64,000 bases of DNA from Ridgeia piscesae (Eukaryota > Annelida > Polychaeta > Sabellida > Siboglinidae). The notes below the pieces were generated by a model. It ran no database searches, was not told the DNA's origin, and saw only the letters and a list, made by a program, of their open reading frames with translations. Both the position numbers and the translations under genes were made by a program. The stretch is taken from NCBI GenBank assembly GCA_025642075.2, contig JAODUO010000428.1, positions 85,001-149,000 of the forward strand, given 5' to 3'. Shown one piece after another: positions 37,701 to 48,205 of the stretch; position 1 is the first letter of the stretch; each line of letters starts with the position of its first letter.

Positions 37701-40700
37701 ACATGTCAGTAAGTGGCACTGTCGTCACACACCTGCTCACTGTATCAGTGTCAATACCCCCTGGAATATAGACATGTCAGTAAGTGGCACTGTTGTCACA
37801 CACCTGCTCACTGTATCAGTGTCAATACCCCCTGGAATATAGACATGTCAGTAAGTGGCACTGTCGTCACACACCTGCTCACTGTATCAGTGTCAATACC
37901 CCCTGGAATATAGACATGTCAGTAAGTGGCACTGTCGTCACACACCTGCTCACTGTATCAGTGTCAATACCCCCTGGAATATAGACATGTCAGTAAGTGG
38001 CACTGTCGTCACACACCTGCTCACTGTATCAGTGTCAATACCCCCTGGAATATAGACATGTCAGTAAGTGGCACTGTCGTCACACACCTGCTCACTGTAT
38101 CAGTGTCAATACCCCCTGGAATATAGACATGTCAGTAAGTGGCACTGTCGTCACACACCTGCTCACTGTATCAGTGTCAATACCCCCTGGAATATAGACA
38201 TGTCAGTAAGTGGCACTGTCGTCACACACCTGCTCACTGTATCAGTGTCAATACCCCCTGGAATATAGACATGTCAGTAAGTGGCACTGTCGTCACACAC
38301 CTGCTCACTGTATCAGTGTCAATACCCCCTGGAATATAGACATGTCAGTAAGTGGCACTGTCGTCACACACTGCTCACTGTATCAGTGTCAATACCCCCT
38401 GGAATATAGACATGTCAGTAAGTGGCACTGTCGTCACACATCTGCTCACTGTATCAGTGTCAATACCCCCTGGAATATAGACATGTCAGTAAGTGGCACT
38501 GTCGTCACACATCTGCTCACTGTATCAGTGTCAATACCCCCTGGAATATAGACATGTCAGTAAGTGGCACTGTCGTCACACACCTGCTCACTGTATCAGT
38601 GTCAATACCCCCTGGAATATCAGACATGTCAGTAAGTGGCACTGTCATCACACACTGCTCACTGTATCAGTGTCAATACCCCCTGGAATATAACATGTCA
38701 GTAAGTGGCACTGTCATCACACATCTGCTCACTGTATCAGTGTCAATACCCCCTGGAATATAACATGTCAGTAAGTGGCACTGTCGTCACACACCTGCTC
38801 ACTGTATCAGTGTCAATACCCCCTGGAATATCAACATGTCAGTAAGTGGCACTGTCGTCACACACCTGCTCACTGTATCAGTGTCAATACCCCCTGGAAT
38901 ATAGACATGTCAGTAAGTGGCACTGTCGTCACACACCTGCTCACTGTATCAGTGTCAATACCCCTGGAATATAGACATGTCAGTAAGTGGCACTGTCGTC
39001 ACACACCTGCTCACTGTATCAGTGTCAATACTCCCTGGAATATAGACATGTCAGTAAGTGGCACTGTCGTCACACACCTGCTGACTATATCAGTGTCAAT
39101 ACCCCCTGGAATATAGACATGTCAGTAAGTGGCACTGTCGTCACACACCTGCTCACTGTATCAGTGTCAATACCCCCTGGAATATAGACATGTCAGTAAG
39201 TGGCACTGTCGTCACACATCTGCTCACTGTATCAGTGTCAATACCCCCTGGAATATAGACATGTCAGTAAGTGGCACTGTCGTCACACATCTGCTCACTG
39301 TATCAGTGTCAATACCCCCTGGAATATAGACATGTCAGTAAGTGGCACTGTCGTCACACACCTGCTGACTATATCAGTGTCAATACCCCCTGGAATATAG
39401 ACATGTCAGTAAGTGGCACTGTCATCACACACCTGCTGACTATATCAGTGTCAATACCCCCTGGAATATAGACATGTCAGTAAGTGGCACTGGCGTCACA
39501 CATCTGCTCACTGTATCTGTGTCAATACCCCCTGGAATATAGACATGTCAGTAAGTGGCACTGTCTTCACACACCTGCTCACTGTATCTGTGTCAGTACC
39601 CCCTGGAATATAGACATGTCAGTAAGTGGCACTGTCGTCACACACCTGCTCACTGTATCAGTGTCAATACCCCCTGGAATATCAACATGTCAGTAAGTGG
39701 CACTGTCATCACACACCTGCTCACTGTATCAGTGTCAATACCCCCTGGAATATCAACATGTCAGTAAGTGGCACTGTCGTCACACACCTGCTCACTGTAT
39801 CAGTGTCAATACCCCCTGGAATATTGACATGTCAGTAAGTGGCACTGTCGTCACACACCTGCTCACTGTATCAGTGTCAATACCCCCTGGAATATAGACA
39901 TGTCAGTAAGTGGCACTGTCGTCACACACCTGCTCACTGTATCAGTGTCAATACCCCCTGGAATATAGACATGTCAGTAAGTGGCACTGTCGTCACACAC
40001 CTGCTCACTGTATCAGTGTCAATACCCCCTGGAATATAGACATGTCAGTAAGTGGCACTGTCGTCACACACCTGCTCACTATATCAGTGTCAATACCCCC
40101 TGGAATATAGACATGTCAGTAAGTGGCACTGTCGTCACACATCTGCTGACTATATCAGTGTCAATATCCCCTGTAATATCAACATGTCAGTAAGTGGCAC
40201 TGTCATCACACACCTGCTCACTATATCAGTGTCAATACCCCCTGGAATATCAACATGTCAACAAGTGGATTTATCGCCAGGCACGTCTGCCATTGTCTGA
40301 CTATTTTTAAGATGATAACTTTTGCGACGAACTGCCTCTTATTTATTACCCAAATTAATAAATGCTAAATGCATTGTTTATTCCACACAGCTCAATATCG
40401 AGATGTATTTTTCTCAAAACATACCTTTTTAAAAGCTTGCCTAATTTTTAGCAGTAAGTAAAAAACGATTGAAGATAATTCGTAGATTTGAGCATTCTTT
40501 TAAAGTTTACGATCAGTAGAATTAAAAATGTATTAAAATGTATTTCACACTTGTCCAAATTAACAGCCTCTCTGCTACAGGAGGTCAACTATTTGGTGGT
40601 ATGTGTAAAAAACATGTGAAGTTGACACGTTACAATCGTCACCCTCCAGGTGTCAGCAGCTGTCTCCTGCCCGTCTTTGACCCAGCCTTGTCACCCAGGA

Positions 40701-40744
40701 ACTTTGTGTTGCTCGCCACCAAGGACAGGTCAACAAGGGCATGA
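22611..40744 (+). CDS. METTL25B: METTL25B (RRNAD1)-like SAM-dependent methyltransferase, 9 coding exons, complete
   Basis: Joined CDS: 22611-22727, 25163-25278, 26956-27337, 28270-28430, 31074-32213, 32760-32893, 35478-35610, 36549-36736, 40650-40744. This gives 2466 nt and 821 residues, with all phases consistent; human METTL25B is about 475. A class I methyltransferase fold of the Methyltransf_32 type is indicated by HVKPKKQHEI, then the SAM-binding motif I VVDVGAGQGHLSR, then LTGLHVCGDL and VVSCCYMKLS, and C-terminal SPRNFVLLATKD. I prefer METTL25B to its paralogue METTL25 because of VWPLSLLAF, the CCYMKLS form and the LLPVFDPALSPRN ending. The molecular substrate is not established for the family as far as I know. 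The extra length comes mainly from a roughly 200-residue Glu/Thr/Lys/His-rich insertion in exon 5. Introns 1-3 and 6-8 carry minisatellites or mobile elements. Confidence 0.9.
22728..23905. other. METTL25B intron 1, unique part
   Basis: Very AT-rich with several poly-T/poly-A runs; no coding segment or RNA gene recognised other than the small island noted at 23818-23878. Confidence 0.5.
23818..23878. promoter_or_regulatory. TATA-like and YY1-like motifs inside METTL25B intron 1
   Basis: Minus-strand TATATAAA at 23825-23818 and plus-strand AAAATGGCGAC (YY1-type) at 23868-23878 lie in a short CpG-containing island (23790-23880) within AT-rich DNA. They could mark an alternative promoter for either divergent gene or nothing. 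The motifs are seen; the function is a guess. Confidence 0.25.
23906..24830. repeat. 30-bp minisatellite in METTL25B intron 1
   Basis: Core TGGATGTAACTGTGACAGTG, period 30, about 30 units. The left block has TGGTCC units and the right block a mixture. A 9-unit block (24361-24600) reappears at 24601-24800. Because 30 is divisible by three it is open in several frames on both strands, giving false proteins up to 339 residues. Confidence 0.93.
25163..25278 (+). CDS. METTL25B: METTL25B exon 2
   Basis: 116 nt, phase 0 to 2, acceptor TTCATTCGTAG, donor GTACCC. It encodes DFFVHQLSSSIPRGWWDVLL and then EPPQMAAML. The DFF...LP.SW pattern is characteristic of METTL25B N-termini. Confidence 0.87.
25429..25944. 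mobile_element. TTAA-flanked terminal-inverted-repeat element, 516 bp, non-autonomous
   Basis: Left end TTAAAGCGACATGGTACG, right end CATGTCGCTTTAA. The inverted arms extend about 45 bp with few mismatches (GTTCGTGGCTTTTTATTTTT against its complement before 25920). TTAA at both edges fits piggyBac-type target duplication. The inside has no convincing transposase. Located in METTL25B intron 2. Confidence 0.75.
26205..26500. repeat. Diverged 26-28-bp repeat in METTL25B intron 2
   Basis: Units contain CAGTTATCTAGTAAATGACA; about ten copies with indels. Confidence 0.8.
26665..26935. repeat. 16-17-bp minisatellite close to the METTL25B exon 3 acceptor
   Basis: Core GTGTCATGTCATACAC, about 16 units, ending about 20 bp before the acceptor AG. 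Confidence 0.88.
26956..27337 (+). CDS. METTL25B: METTL25B exon 3
   Basis: 382 nt, acceptor CCTTGTTTCAG, donor GTATGT. It begins with the family block QVWPLSLLAFHSSVHSISL, then a poorly conserved linker, then HVKPKKQHEIMTLAP, the conserved motif just upstream of the SAM-binding domain. A LINE 3' end starts about 10 nt past the donor. Confidence 0.92.
27347..27990 (-). mobile_element. LINE 3'-end remnant on the minus strand
   Basis: Minus frame 27720-27511 reads CRQSVIRNMVYRFMCRLDN and then SRIRKHWNELLYV, resembling the extreme C-terminus of invertebrate non-LTR ORF2 proteins. It is followed on the minus strand by an AATAAAG, then a TTGAA-type tail (ATTGAATTGAATTGAATG at the 27350 end), the usual microsatellite tail of such elements. 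The 5' limit is uncertain. It sits in METTL25B intron 3, about 10 nt past the donor. Confidence 0.6.
28270..28430 (+). CDS. METTL25B: METTL25B exon 4 (SAM-binding motif I)
   Basis: 161 nt, acceptor CTTTCCAG, donor GTGAGA, ending in phase 2. It encodes CQRVVDVGAGQGHLSR with the glycine-rich loop, then LLSFGYDLNVTTVEAA with the acidic residue expected to bind the SAM ribose. Confidence 0.93.
28431..29416. other. METTL25B intron 4, part before the TTAA element
   Basis: AT-rich; I see no coding segment or repeat array. Confidence 0.5.
29417..30680. mobile_element. TTAA-flanked terminal-inverted-repeat element, 1264 bp
   Basis: Left end TTAAAGGAACATGCAACC, right end its exact inverse GGTTGCATGTTCCTTTAA, so TTAA lies at both edges. 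The terminal motif resembles the 516-bp element (TTAAAGnGACATG). The interior is GC-richer (29560-30500) with broken frames on both strands but no transposase that I can name. Located in METTL25B intron 4. Confidence 0.72.
31074..32213 (+). CDS. METTL25B: METTL25B exon 5 with large low-complexity insertion
   Basis: 1140 nt, acceptor CATCGGTAG, donor GTATGA, starting and ending in phase 2. The first part (CPRHVVATIDHEDSINDF) and last part (FVLTGLHVCGDLTPTLTRV, SCCYMKL) match the family. Between them (about 31320-31900) lies a roughly 190-residue segment rich in Glu, Thr, Lys, His and Cys, with degenerate ETKG-E-I type units. The whole exon is open in one frame and uses mixed codons, unlike the pure arrays elsewhere. 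Confidence 0.9.
32760..32893 (+). CDS. METTL25B: METTL25B exon 6
   Basis: 134 nt, acceptor TTATTTTCAG, donor GTAAGT directly after CTGACCA. It encodes NPGGYVGYPMSTF, then LSYEALEGACHFNDAYCRKL, matching the vertebrate GGYPLS and LREGACHALEEYAERL blocks. The donor hexamer is the first copy of a 19-bp tandem array. Confidence 0.92.
32894..34435 (+). repeat. 19-bp minisatellite that begins at the METTL25B exon 6 donor and repeats GTAAGT
   Basis: Unit GTAAGTGTGTGTAGTCCCT (19 bp), about 80 copies. Copy one is the actual 5' splice site of exon 6. Variants are mostly GTAAGTCTG and GTAAGTTTG after CCTG or CCCA; GTAAGT is kept in nearly all copies, with a few damaged ones around 33225-33340. Minus-strand frames of up to 562 codons through it are artefacts. 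Confidence 0.95.
34440..34850. other. METTL25B intron 6, unique part between two arrays
   Basis: No coding segment recognised. Confidence 0.5.
34855..35477 (+). repeat. 34-bp repeat running into the METTL25B exon 7 acceptor
   Basis: Core TGTTATTCACCAAACATTGA with CTCTGACTTCA. In the left half units alternate as a roughly 68-bp pair (with CTGCCCTGATGCCA); the right half is monomeric. The last unit ends GACTCTGACTCCAG, which is the acceptor itself. Confidence 0.92.
35478..35610 (+). CDS. METTL25B: METTL25B exon 7
   Basis: 133 nt, acceptor GACTCCAG, donor GTGAGT, phase 1 to 2. It encodes SPELVSHAYRAALQEIVLEK and then RKAHHMTFR. The YRAxLQ block is conserved in METTL25-family proteins. Confidence 0.9.
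35920..36520. repeat. 18-bp minisatellite upstream of METTL25B exon 8
   Basis: Core GAATCTGTCGTAACTGCT, about 33 units, stop-free in one frame on each strand. It ends about 28 bp before the acceptor. Confidence 0.92.
36549..36736 (+). CDS. METTL25B: METTL25B exon 8
   Basis: 188 nt, acceptor CTGCCTGTAG, donor GTAGGT, ending in phase 1. It encodes YAEVGLRRLGLE, then VVAFFTLRLCVLPVVETVVL and LLDRMLFLAQNG. The last matches vertebrate LLDRLLYLQEQG. Confidence 0.92.
36855..40262 (+). repeat. 71-bp satellite array in METTL25B intron 8 with a 5' splice motif per unit
   Basis: About 48 units, highly homogeneous in the centre. Each contains ATGTCAGTAAGTGGCACTG, then CACACCTGCTCACTGTATCAG, of which the second resembles a 3' splice site. 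The repeated 66-codon plus-strand frames are period artefacts. Confidence 0.95.
40650..40744 (+). CDS. METTL25B: METTL25B exon 9 (C-terminus, stop TGA)
   Basis: 95 nt from acceptor CACCCTCCAG. It encodes GVSSCLLPVFDPALSPRNF and then VLLATKDRSTRA before TGA (40742-40744). A second acceptor with a better pyrimidine tract (CTCTCTGCTACAG, exon from 40581) lies exactly 69 nt upstream in the same frame and would add 23 residues. The proximal acceptor is preferred because it keeps family spacing between LLDR and SPRN. Confidence 0.85.
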
Positions 40745-41414
40745 CCTCTGACCTCCAAGACTGGACCACTGACTCGCCTACTTTGAGACACTGTTGCGTC
40801 AACAGAGTTGCTTCTGTGTACAGAGATGACACTTGGTGACAGAGGCCGTTGACAAACTCTATGGCCTCATAATCAGTTGCCATAAATTCTGTAGTATTAT
40901 TTGATAACTGTATTATTTTATTCCTACTTTTTTCCCGTGACTAGCCCAGTTCTGTTCTTTAATCAAAAGGCACGCAGAATAATAATCATTTACCAGTAGG
41001 TTTGTTTAATGTTTTTGACCATGTTATAGGAATTTATTTCTATGCAATTTATGCTTTCATAAGATCTGCCGACAAGAACGCCTATCTGGTACTAATGTAA
41101 ACAGGTTGTTTGTTAAATTACAACCGAAGAGAACGATGCCTTTTTATCAGGTTAAACAGATCTTGCAGCTAAAATGTTTACAAGATTATTCACCTTATAA
41201 TTTGTTATTATCTGTGTTGGGATGTAACAAAGGACATTTATTAGTTACATTACTGAAGTAGTTTATTTTGAATTCTACTTGTAATGAAGTACATTTTGGG
41301 GAGTCCTTTTTTGTTTACTTTCGTACTTTTTACTTCTGTTTTTGTGTTACTGTAGTCTACCATGCTGGGAATGTACAGGTTTAGCAAGTTTACAATTTAC
41401 AACAAATTGATGCA
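40745..41414. other. Downstream of METTL25B; no gene seen
   Basis: AT-rich. Around 41020-41340 there is weak similarity to 45290-45560 (shared CATAAGATCTG, TTGTTAA-ACAACC and TACTTTTACT-type stretches), perhaps two old copies of one element. No AATAAA was seen soon after the stop. Confidence 0.4.
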
Positions 41415-44400
41415 TTGATGCGTGTTACTGTCGCACTGTATCGACCTGTTACTGTGGCACTGTATCGACCTGTTACTGTGGCACTGTATCGACCTGTTAC
41501 TGTGGCACTGTATCGACCTGTTACTCTGGCACTGAATCGACCTGTTACTGTGGCACTGTATCGACCTGTTACTCTGGCACTGAATCGACCTGTTACTGTG
41601 GCACTGTATCGACCTGTTACTCTGGCACTGTATCGACCTGTTACTGTGGCACTGTATTGGCCTGTTACTCTGGCACTGTATCGGTGGCACTGTATCGACC
41701 TGTTACAGTGGCACTGTATCGACCTGTTACTGTGGCACTGTATCGACCTGTTACTCTGGCACTGTATCGACCTGTTACAGTGGCACTGTATCGACCTGTT
41801 ACTGTGGCACTGTATCGACCTGTTACTCTGGCACTGTATCGACCTGTTACAGTGGCACTGTATTGACCTGTTACTCTGGCACTGTATCGACCTGTTACAG
41901 TGGCACTGTATCGACCTGTTACTGTGGCACTGTATCGACCTGTTACAGTGGCACTGTATCGACCTGTTACTCTGGCACTGTATCGACCTGTTACTGTGGC
42001 ACTGTATCGACCTGTTACTCTGGCACTGAATCGACCTGTTACTGTGGCACTGTATCGACCTGTTACTCTGGCACTGTATCGGCCTGTTACAGTGGCACTG
42101 TATCGGCCTGTTACAGTGGCACTGTATCGACCTGTTACTGTGGCACTGTATCAGCCTGTTACTCTGGCACTGTATCGGTGGCACTGTATCGACCTGTTAC
42201 AGTGGCACTGTATCGACCTGTTACTGTGGCACTGTATCGACCTGTTACTCTGGCACTGTATCGACCTGTTACAGTGGCACTGTATCGACCTGTTACTGTG
42301 GCACTGTATCGACCTGTTACTCTGGCACTGTATCGACCTGTTACAGTGGCACTGTATTGACCTGTTACTCTGGCACTGTATCGACCTGTTACAGTGGCAC
42401 TGTATCGACCTGTTACTGTGGCACTGTATCGACCTGTTACAGTGGCACTGTATCGACCTGTTACTCTGGCACTGTATCGACCTGTTACAGTGGCACTGTA
42501 TCGACCTGTTACTGTGGCACTGTATCGACCTGTTACTCTGGCACTGAATCGACCTGTTACTGTGGCACTGTATCGACCTGTTACTCTGGCACTGAATCGA
42601 CCTGTTACTGTGGCACTGTATCGACCTGTTACTCTGGCACTGTATCGGCCTGTTACAGTGGCACTGTATCGACCTGTTACTGTGGCACTGTATCGGCCTG
42701 TTACTGTGGCACTGTATCGGTGGCACTGTATCGACCTGTTACAGTGGCACTGTATCGACCTGTTACTGTGGCACTGTATCGACCTGTTACTCTGGCACTG
42801 TATCGACCTGTTACAGTGGCACTGTATCGACCTGTTACTGTGGCACTGTATCGACCTGTTACTCTGGCACTGTATCGACCTGTTACAGTGGCACTGTATT
42901 GACCTGTTACTCTGGCACTGTATCGACCTGTTACAGTGGCACTGTATCGACCTGTTACTGTGGCACTGTATCGACCTGTTACAGTGGCACTGTATCGACC
43001 TGTTACTCTGGCACTGTATCGACCTGTTACAGTGGCACTGTATCGACTTGTTACTGTGGCACTGTATCGACCTGTTACTGTGGCACTGTATCGACTTGTT
43101 ACTGTGGCACTGTATCGACCTGTTACAGTGGCACTGTATCGACTTGTTACTGTGGCACTGTATCGACCTGTTACAGTGGCACTGTATCGACTTGTTACTG
43201 TGGCACTGTATCGGCCTGTTACGGTGGCACTGTATCGACCTGTTACTGTGGCACTGTATCGACCTGTTACTCTGGCACTGTATCGGCCTGTTACGGTGGC
43301 ACTGTATCGACCTGTTACTGTGGCACTGTATCGACCTGTTACTCTGGCACTGAATCGACCTGTTACTGTGGCACTGTATCGACCTGTTACTCTGGCACTG
43401 TATCGGCCTGTTACGGTGGCACTGTATCGACCTGTTACTGTGGCACTGTATCGACCTGTTACTCTGGCACTGTATCGGCCTGTTACTGTGGCACTGTATC
43501 GACCTGTTACTCTGGCACTGTATCGACCTGTTACTGTGGCACTGTATCGACCTGTTACTCTGGCACTGTATCGACCTGTTATGGTGGCACTGTATCGACC
43601 TGTTACTCTGGCACTGTATCGGCCTGTTACTGTGGCACTGTATCGACCTGTTACTGTGGCACTGTATCGACCTGTTACTGTCGCACTGTATCGACCTGTT
43701 ACTGTCGCACTGTATCGACCTGTTACTGTGGCACTGTATCGACCTGTTACTGTGGCACTGTATCGACCTGTTACTGTGGCGCTGTATCGACCTGTTACAG
43801 TAGCACTGTATCGACTTGTTACTGTGGCACTGTATCGACCTGTTACTGTGGCACTGTATCGACCTGTTACTCTGGCACTGTATCGACCTGTTATGGTGGC
43901 ACTGTATCGACCTGTTACTCTGGCACTGTATCGGCCTGTTACTGTGGCACTGTATCGACCTGTTACTGTGGCACTGTATCGACCTGTTACTGTCGCACTG
44001 TATCGACCTGTTACTGTCGCACTGTATCGACCTGTTACTGTGGCACTGTATCGACCTGTTACTGTGGCACTGTATCGACCTGTTACTGTGGCACTGTATC
44101 GACCTGTTACTGTGGCACTGTATCGACCTGTTACTGTGGCACTGTATCGACCTGTTACTGTGGCACTGTATCGACCTGTTACTGTGGCACTGTATCGACC
44201 TGTTACAGTGGCACTGTATCGACTTGTTACTGTGGCACTGTATCGACCTGTTACTGTGGCACTGTATCGACCTGTTACTGTGGCACTGTATCGACCTGTT
44301 ACAGTGGCACTGTATCGACTTGTTACTGTGGCACTGTATCGACTTGTTACTGTGGCACTGTATCGACCTGTTACTGTGGCACTGTATCGACCTGTTACTG

Positions 44401-44555
44401 TGGCACTGTATCGACCTGTTACTGTGGCACTGTATCAACCTGTTACTGTGGCACTGTATCAACCTGTTACTGTGGCACTGTATCGACCTGTTACTGTGGC
44501 ACTGTATCGACCTGTTACAGTGGCACTGTATCGACCTGTTACTGTGTAGCCGTTG
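41415..44555. repeat. 24-bp minisatellite, 3.1 kb, intergenic
   Basis: Core GACCTGTTACTGTGGCACTG, period 24, about 130 units. Truncated units reading TATCGGTGGCACTG occur near 41681, 42175 and 42718 and mark a duplicated superunit of about 500-540 bp. Stop-free in several frames on both strands (up to 804 codons), so no gene is called. Confidence 0.95.
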
Positions 44556-44559
44556 TTTG

Positions 44560-47025
44560 TTCTGCGCTGACATGGCATCGATCGTTTTTCACGCCGATCT
44601 ATTATATAACTGGCGCTTGGTTTCCAATATGGCCTAGCATTTATTAAAACCTGTGGAGACTTTGGTGGAGTAAGGTCAGTTACACAGTAACTAGGGAGCA
44701 AGGCATTGTTTGTTTTGTGCAGACATCAGTGATCAGTCACACACGCCTCCTGCCATCCAGACTTCTCACATCACAGTTTGATGGGGCCTCAAGTCAGAGG
44801 CTTGCAAATTGCAATCACGATTCACAGATACCGGGTACTTATTGTTTGGAAATTGGATAAATAGGTTGCATCTGATTAGAAAATATCAGTATATTGCTAG
44901 ACTGAAGATCATGACATCAGTTATTGTATACCAAATGTGAGGCTTCGCCACGCAAAACATGCCCCAGGTGCAGAGAATTATGCATTCAGAATCCGCCTAT
45001 GAAATGGGGAATCGCAGTTTTTGACATGGTAAGTGTGCATTAAAAATCAGTATTTTAAAGTTAATTGAAAGGCAAATGATGCTATGCCAATAATGAGCAT
45101 ATTTATTTTAGTGTCAAACCTTGAGTACATTTTAGTTCCATGTGTGTCAAATCTTATGCGTTCAGCAGCTGATATATATATATATATATATATGTGTGTA
45201 TATATATATATACGATGATGATAAAAATATAACGTGTATGATGGTCATGAAATATATATTGACAATGGCCGACTACTTTTGTACATTTTATAATAGTTTG
45301 TGGAGAGGTACTTTTACGTACCCGGGAAGTATTTTTTTCGGCGATACTTCTACTTTTATTTAAGTAGTTTTTGGGAGGTTACTTTTACTTTTACTTAGTT
45401 ACTTTTCTGGAGTACTTGCTACAGCACTGTGTATTATTTAATGTTGCATATTATGTAGGAATTAATTTGTATTAAATTTAATATGCATAAGATCTGTTTA
45501 CAAGTTATTAGCTGCTAACAAATACTTTGCTTGTTAACTCACAACCAAATAAAATTTGTTTTTTTATTTAGGTGTTGCTACTAAAATGTATACATGATAC
45601 CAAAATATTTATTTTCATCATTTTGTATTAACTATACAGGTCGTTTTTATCACAATACAGGTGTATCATGTTAGAATTATGTATTCAATGTTTGGATCAC
45701 ATTTTGTTAATTATAATTAACCTTTGAACATCATTAACACAATTTGTTATCCTAGTTAAAGACTGATATATGCTGTTATTCTTACATGACTAATTGGTAA
45801 TAATTAATTGATCGTGGTGTATGCCAACTTGTTAAATATCTAAAATAAGGCCGTGAAAATACAAGTGGATCTTTTAAAATAAAGGCATACATTTTTATCC
45901 ATCTACACAACAAAAGTAGATTGGTCGATGCGTGTATTTTATAACATGATACAATTTGATGACTAAATAAATAAACAGCGTGTACAGGATTGGTTTATAA
46001 ATGTCTGGTGTCTTTGTTATGTTATTGTTGAGCAGCTTTGTAAAAAGTGTGCTTGTGGTAAACCTGTTTAGTACTGACTGAATCATACTGACTGAATCAT
46101 ACTGTCTGAACTCTTAGCATTGTGCACCACACTGCACAACTCCTGTCAGCTCCAGAAGGGGTGTGTGAAGTTCACATACCAAAGTATGAGTCAGACTGAA
46201 ATCAAACAGCACCAATTTATTTGAATCGTTACTGATGGGAAATGCCAAGAAGACATTTCTTTAGTTTCCCGTGTCCATGGCTGTGACCTTTAGTTGTGAT
46301 CTGACCCCACAATCTAAATCTGTACTTAAAGGTGTTAAAGGCTTTACAGTTTATGAATACAACCCATTGTGATTTGTCTGAAAACAACTGTAATATATAT
46401 CCGCACTGTATATTTCCTCCTATTTCTGCATCCTACTGTGGTCAGGCCACGCACTTCTTCCCTTCAGCGATGTCATCATATAATGACATATATTTCTGTA
46501 TTTCAGTCTCCCACTTGGGTGCTCAACCCACCCCATAACCCTCTTCCTCCTCTCTTCCCGCCTCTGTTCTCTCGCTCGGAGTCATGTCTGTTGTTCACAA
46601 TGTTATCAGAATTAACACCTATTCTTACACGTGTCGAGCCTCACAAAGATGCAAATAGGGCATGAAAGTGATTCTCATTTCTGGTCCATTTAGGTGATAC
46701 TTAATGAGACCATACATGATGGTCCCCGCCTCACGGTCTGTAAGTATAGTCAAAATTGCAATATGCAAATAATTTAAAATTATAATAACTTATTTACATA
46801 ATAGTCCCCACCTTCTAGATTAGCTTTTGTTAAGTGGAAACATAAAACTTACAACAGGTGTCTGTGCTTTGGTCGTTACGCCCGTGTGTGAAAGAATACT
46901 TGGTTTGTTTGAGTTGTTGGGGACTGGGTGGATCACTGGATCATGAATGAAAATGACAAAATAGCACAAAAATGATCTCGTGGCAAACGAGACTTGCACG
47001 CAATACTGAAGGAATCTCAATCCAG
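44560..47025. other. Intergenic AT-rich DNA
   Basis: It holds an AT/GTAT microsatellite (about 45172-45212) and a TACTTTTACTTTTACT-type stretch near 45370. No exon, RNA gene or element boundary was recognised. Confidence 0.5.
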
Positions 47026-47026
47026 T

Positions 47027-47695
47027 GTAACAAGAACACAGTGTAACAAGAACACTGTGTAACAAGAAAACAGAGCAACAAGAACACAGTGTAACAAGAA
47101 CACAGTGTAACAAGAACACAGTGTAACAAAGACACACTGCAACAAAAACACACAGTGTACCAAGAACACCCACTGTAACAATAACACAGAGCGTAATGAG
47201 AACACACAACATAACGAGAACACAGTGTAACGAGAACACACAGTATAACAAGAACGCACAGTGTAAAGAGAACACAATGTAACGAGAACACACAGCGTAA
47301 CGAGAACACAGTGTAAAGAGAACACAATGTAACGAGAACACACAGTGTAAAGAGAACACACAGTATAACAAGAAAACACAGAGTAACAAGAACACACAGC
47401 GTAACAAGAACACACACTGTAACAATAACACATAGTGTAACGAGAACACACAGTGTAACGAGAACAGTATAAAGAAAACACACAGTCTAATGAGAACACA
47501 TTGTAACGAGAACACACAGTATAACAAGAAAGTGTAACAAGAACACACGGTGTAACGAGAACACACAGCGTAACGAGAACACAGTGTAAAGAGAACACAC
47601 AGTGTAAAGAGAACACAGCATAACAAGAACACACAGTGTAACGAGAACACACACTGTAACGAGAACACGCACTGTAACAAGAACACACTTTAATA
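47027..47695. repeat. Diverged minisatellite with AACACAGTGTAACAAG units
   Basis: Units of about 17-19 bp (AGAACACACAGTGTAACG and variants), about 37 copies. Minus-strand frames up to 288 codons here are repeat artefacts. Confidence 0.88.
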
Positions 47696-47821
47696 ATAAA
47701 ATAATGCTACTACAATGTGTCTGTGCAGTATCACCATGGCAGCGTGTTAAATTCCTACCGTACGCTGAACCATCATAAAGGATACGATCAATAAAAGGTG
47801 ATTAAAAGGCAAGATATTGCG

Positions 47822-48205
47822 ACTGTCCTCCATACTGCTCTCCTTTCTGGAGACATGATCTCCATACTGCTCTCCTTTCTGGAGACATGATCTCCATACT
47901 GCTCTTCTTTCTGGAGACATGATCTCCATACTGCTCTCCTTTCTGGAGACATGATCTCCATACAGCTCTCCTTTCTGGAGACATGATCTCCATACTGCTC
48001 TCCTTTCTGGAGACATGATCTCCATACAGCTCTCCTTTCTGGAGACATGATCTCCATACAGCTCTCCTTTCTGGAGACATGATCTCCATACTGCTCTCCT
48101 TTCTGGAGACATGGTCTCCATACAGCTCTCCTTTCTGGAGACATGATCTCCATACTGCTCTCCTTTCTGGAGACATGATCTCCATACTGCTCTCCTTTCT
48201 GGAGA
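47822..48205. repeat. 32-bp minisatellite
   Basis: Core CTCCTTTCTGGAGACATGAT, 12 units. Each contains the small hairpin GGAGACATGATCTCC. It passes directly into the next array, whose first unit shares GGAGACCTG, so the two meet at a junction. Confidence 0.92.

Noticed and set aside
36861..40300. Dozens of 66-codon plus-strand frames starting MALSSH
   Set aside because: The same frame recurs every 71 bp because of the array period; not a gene family.
42159..44573. 804-codon minus-strand open frame and overlapping plus-strand frames up to 582 codons
   Set aside because: They are pure 24-bp tandem repeat, open in several frames on both strands at once, without splice or family evidence.
46820..47688. 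Cys/Leu/Val-rich minus-strand frames resembling membrane proteins
   Set aside because: Hydrophobicity comes from the AACACAGTGTAAC repeat composition; no conserved motif and no start or splice support.
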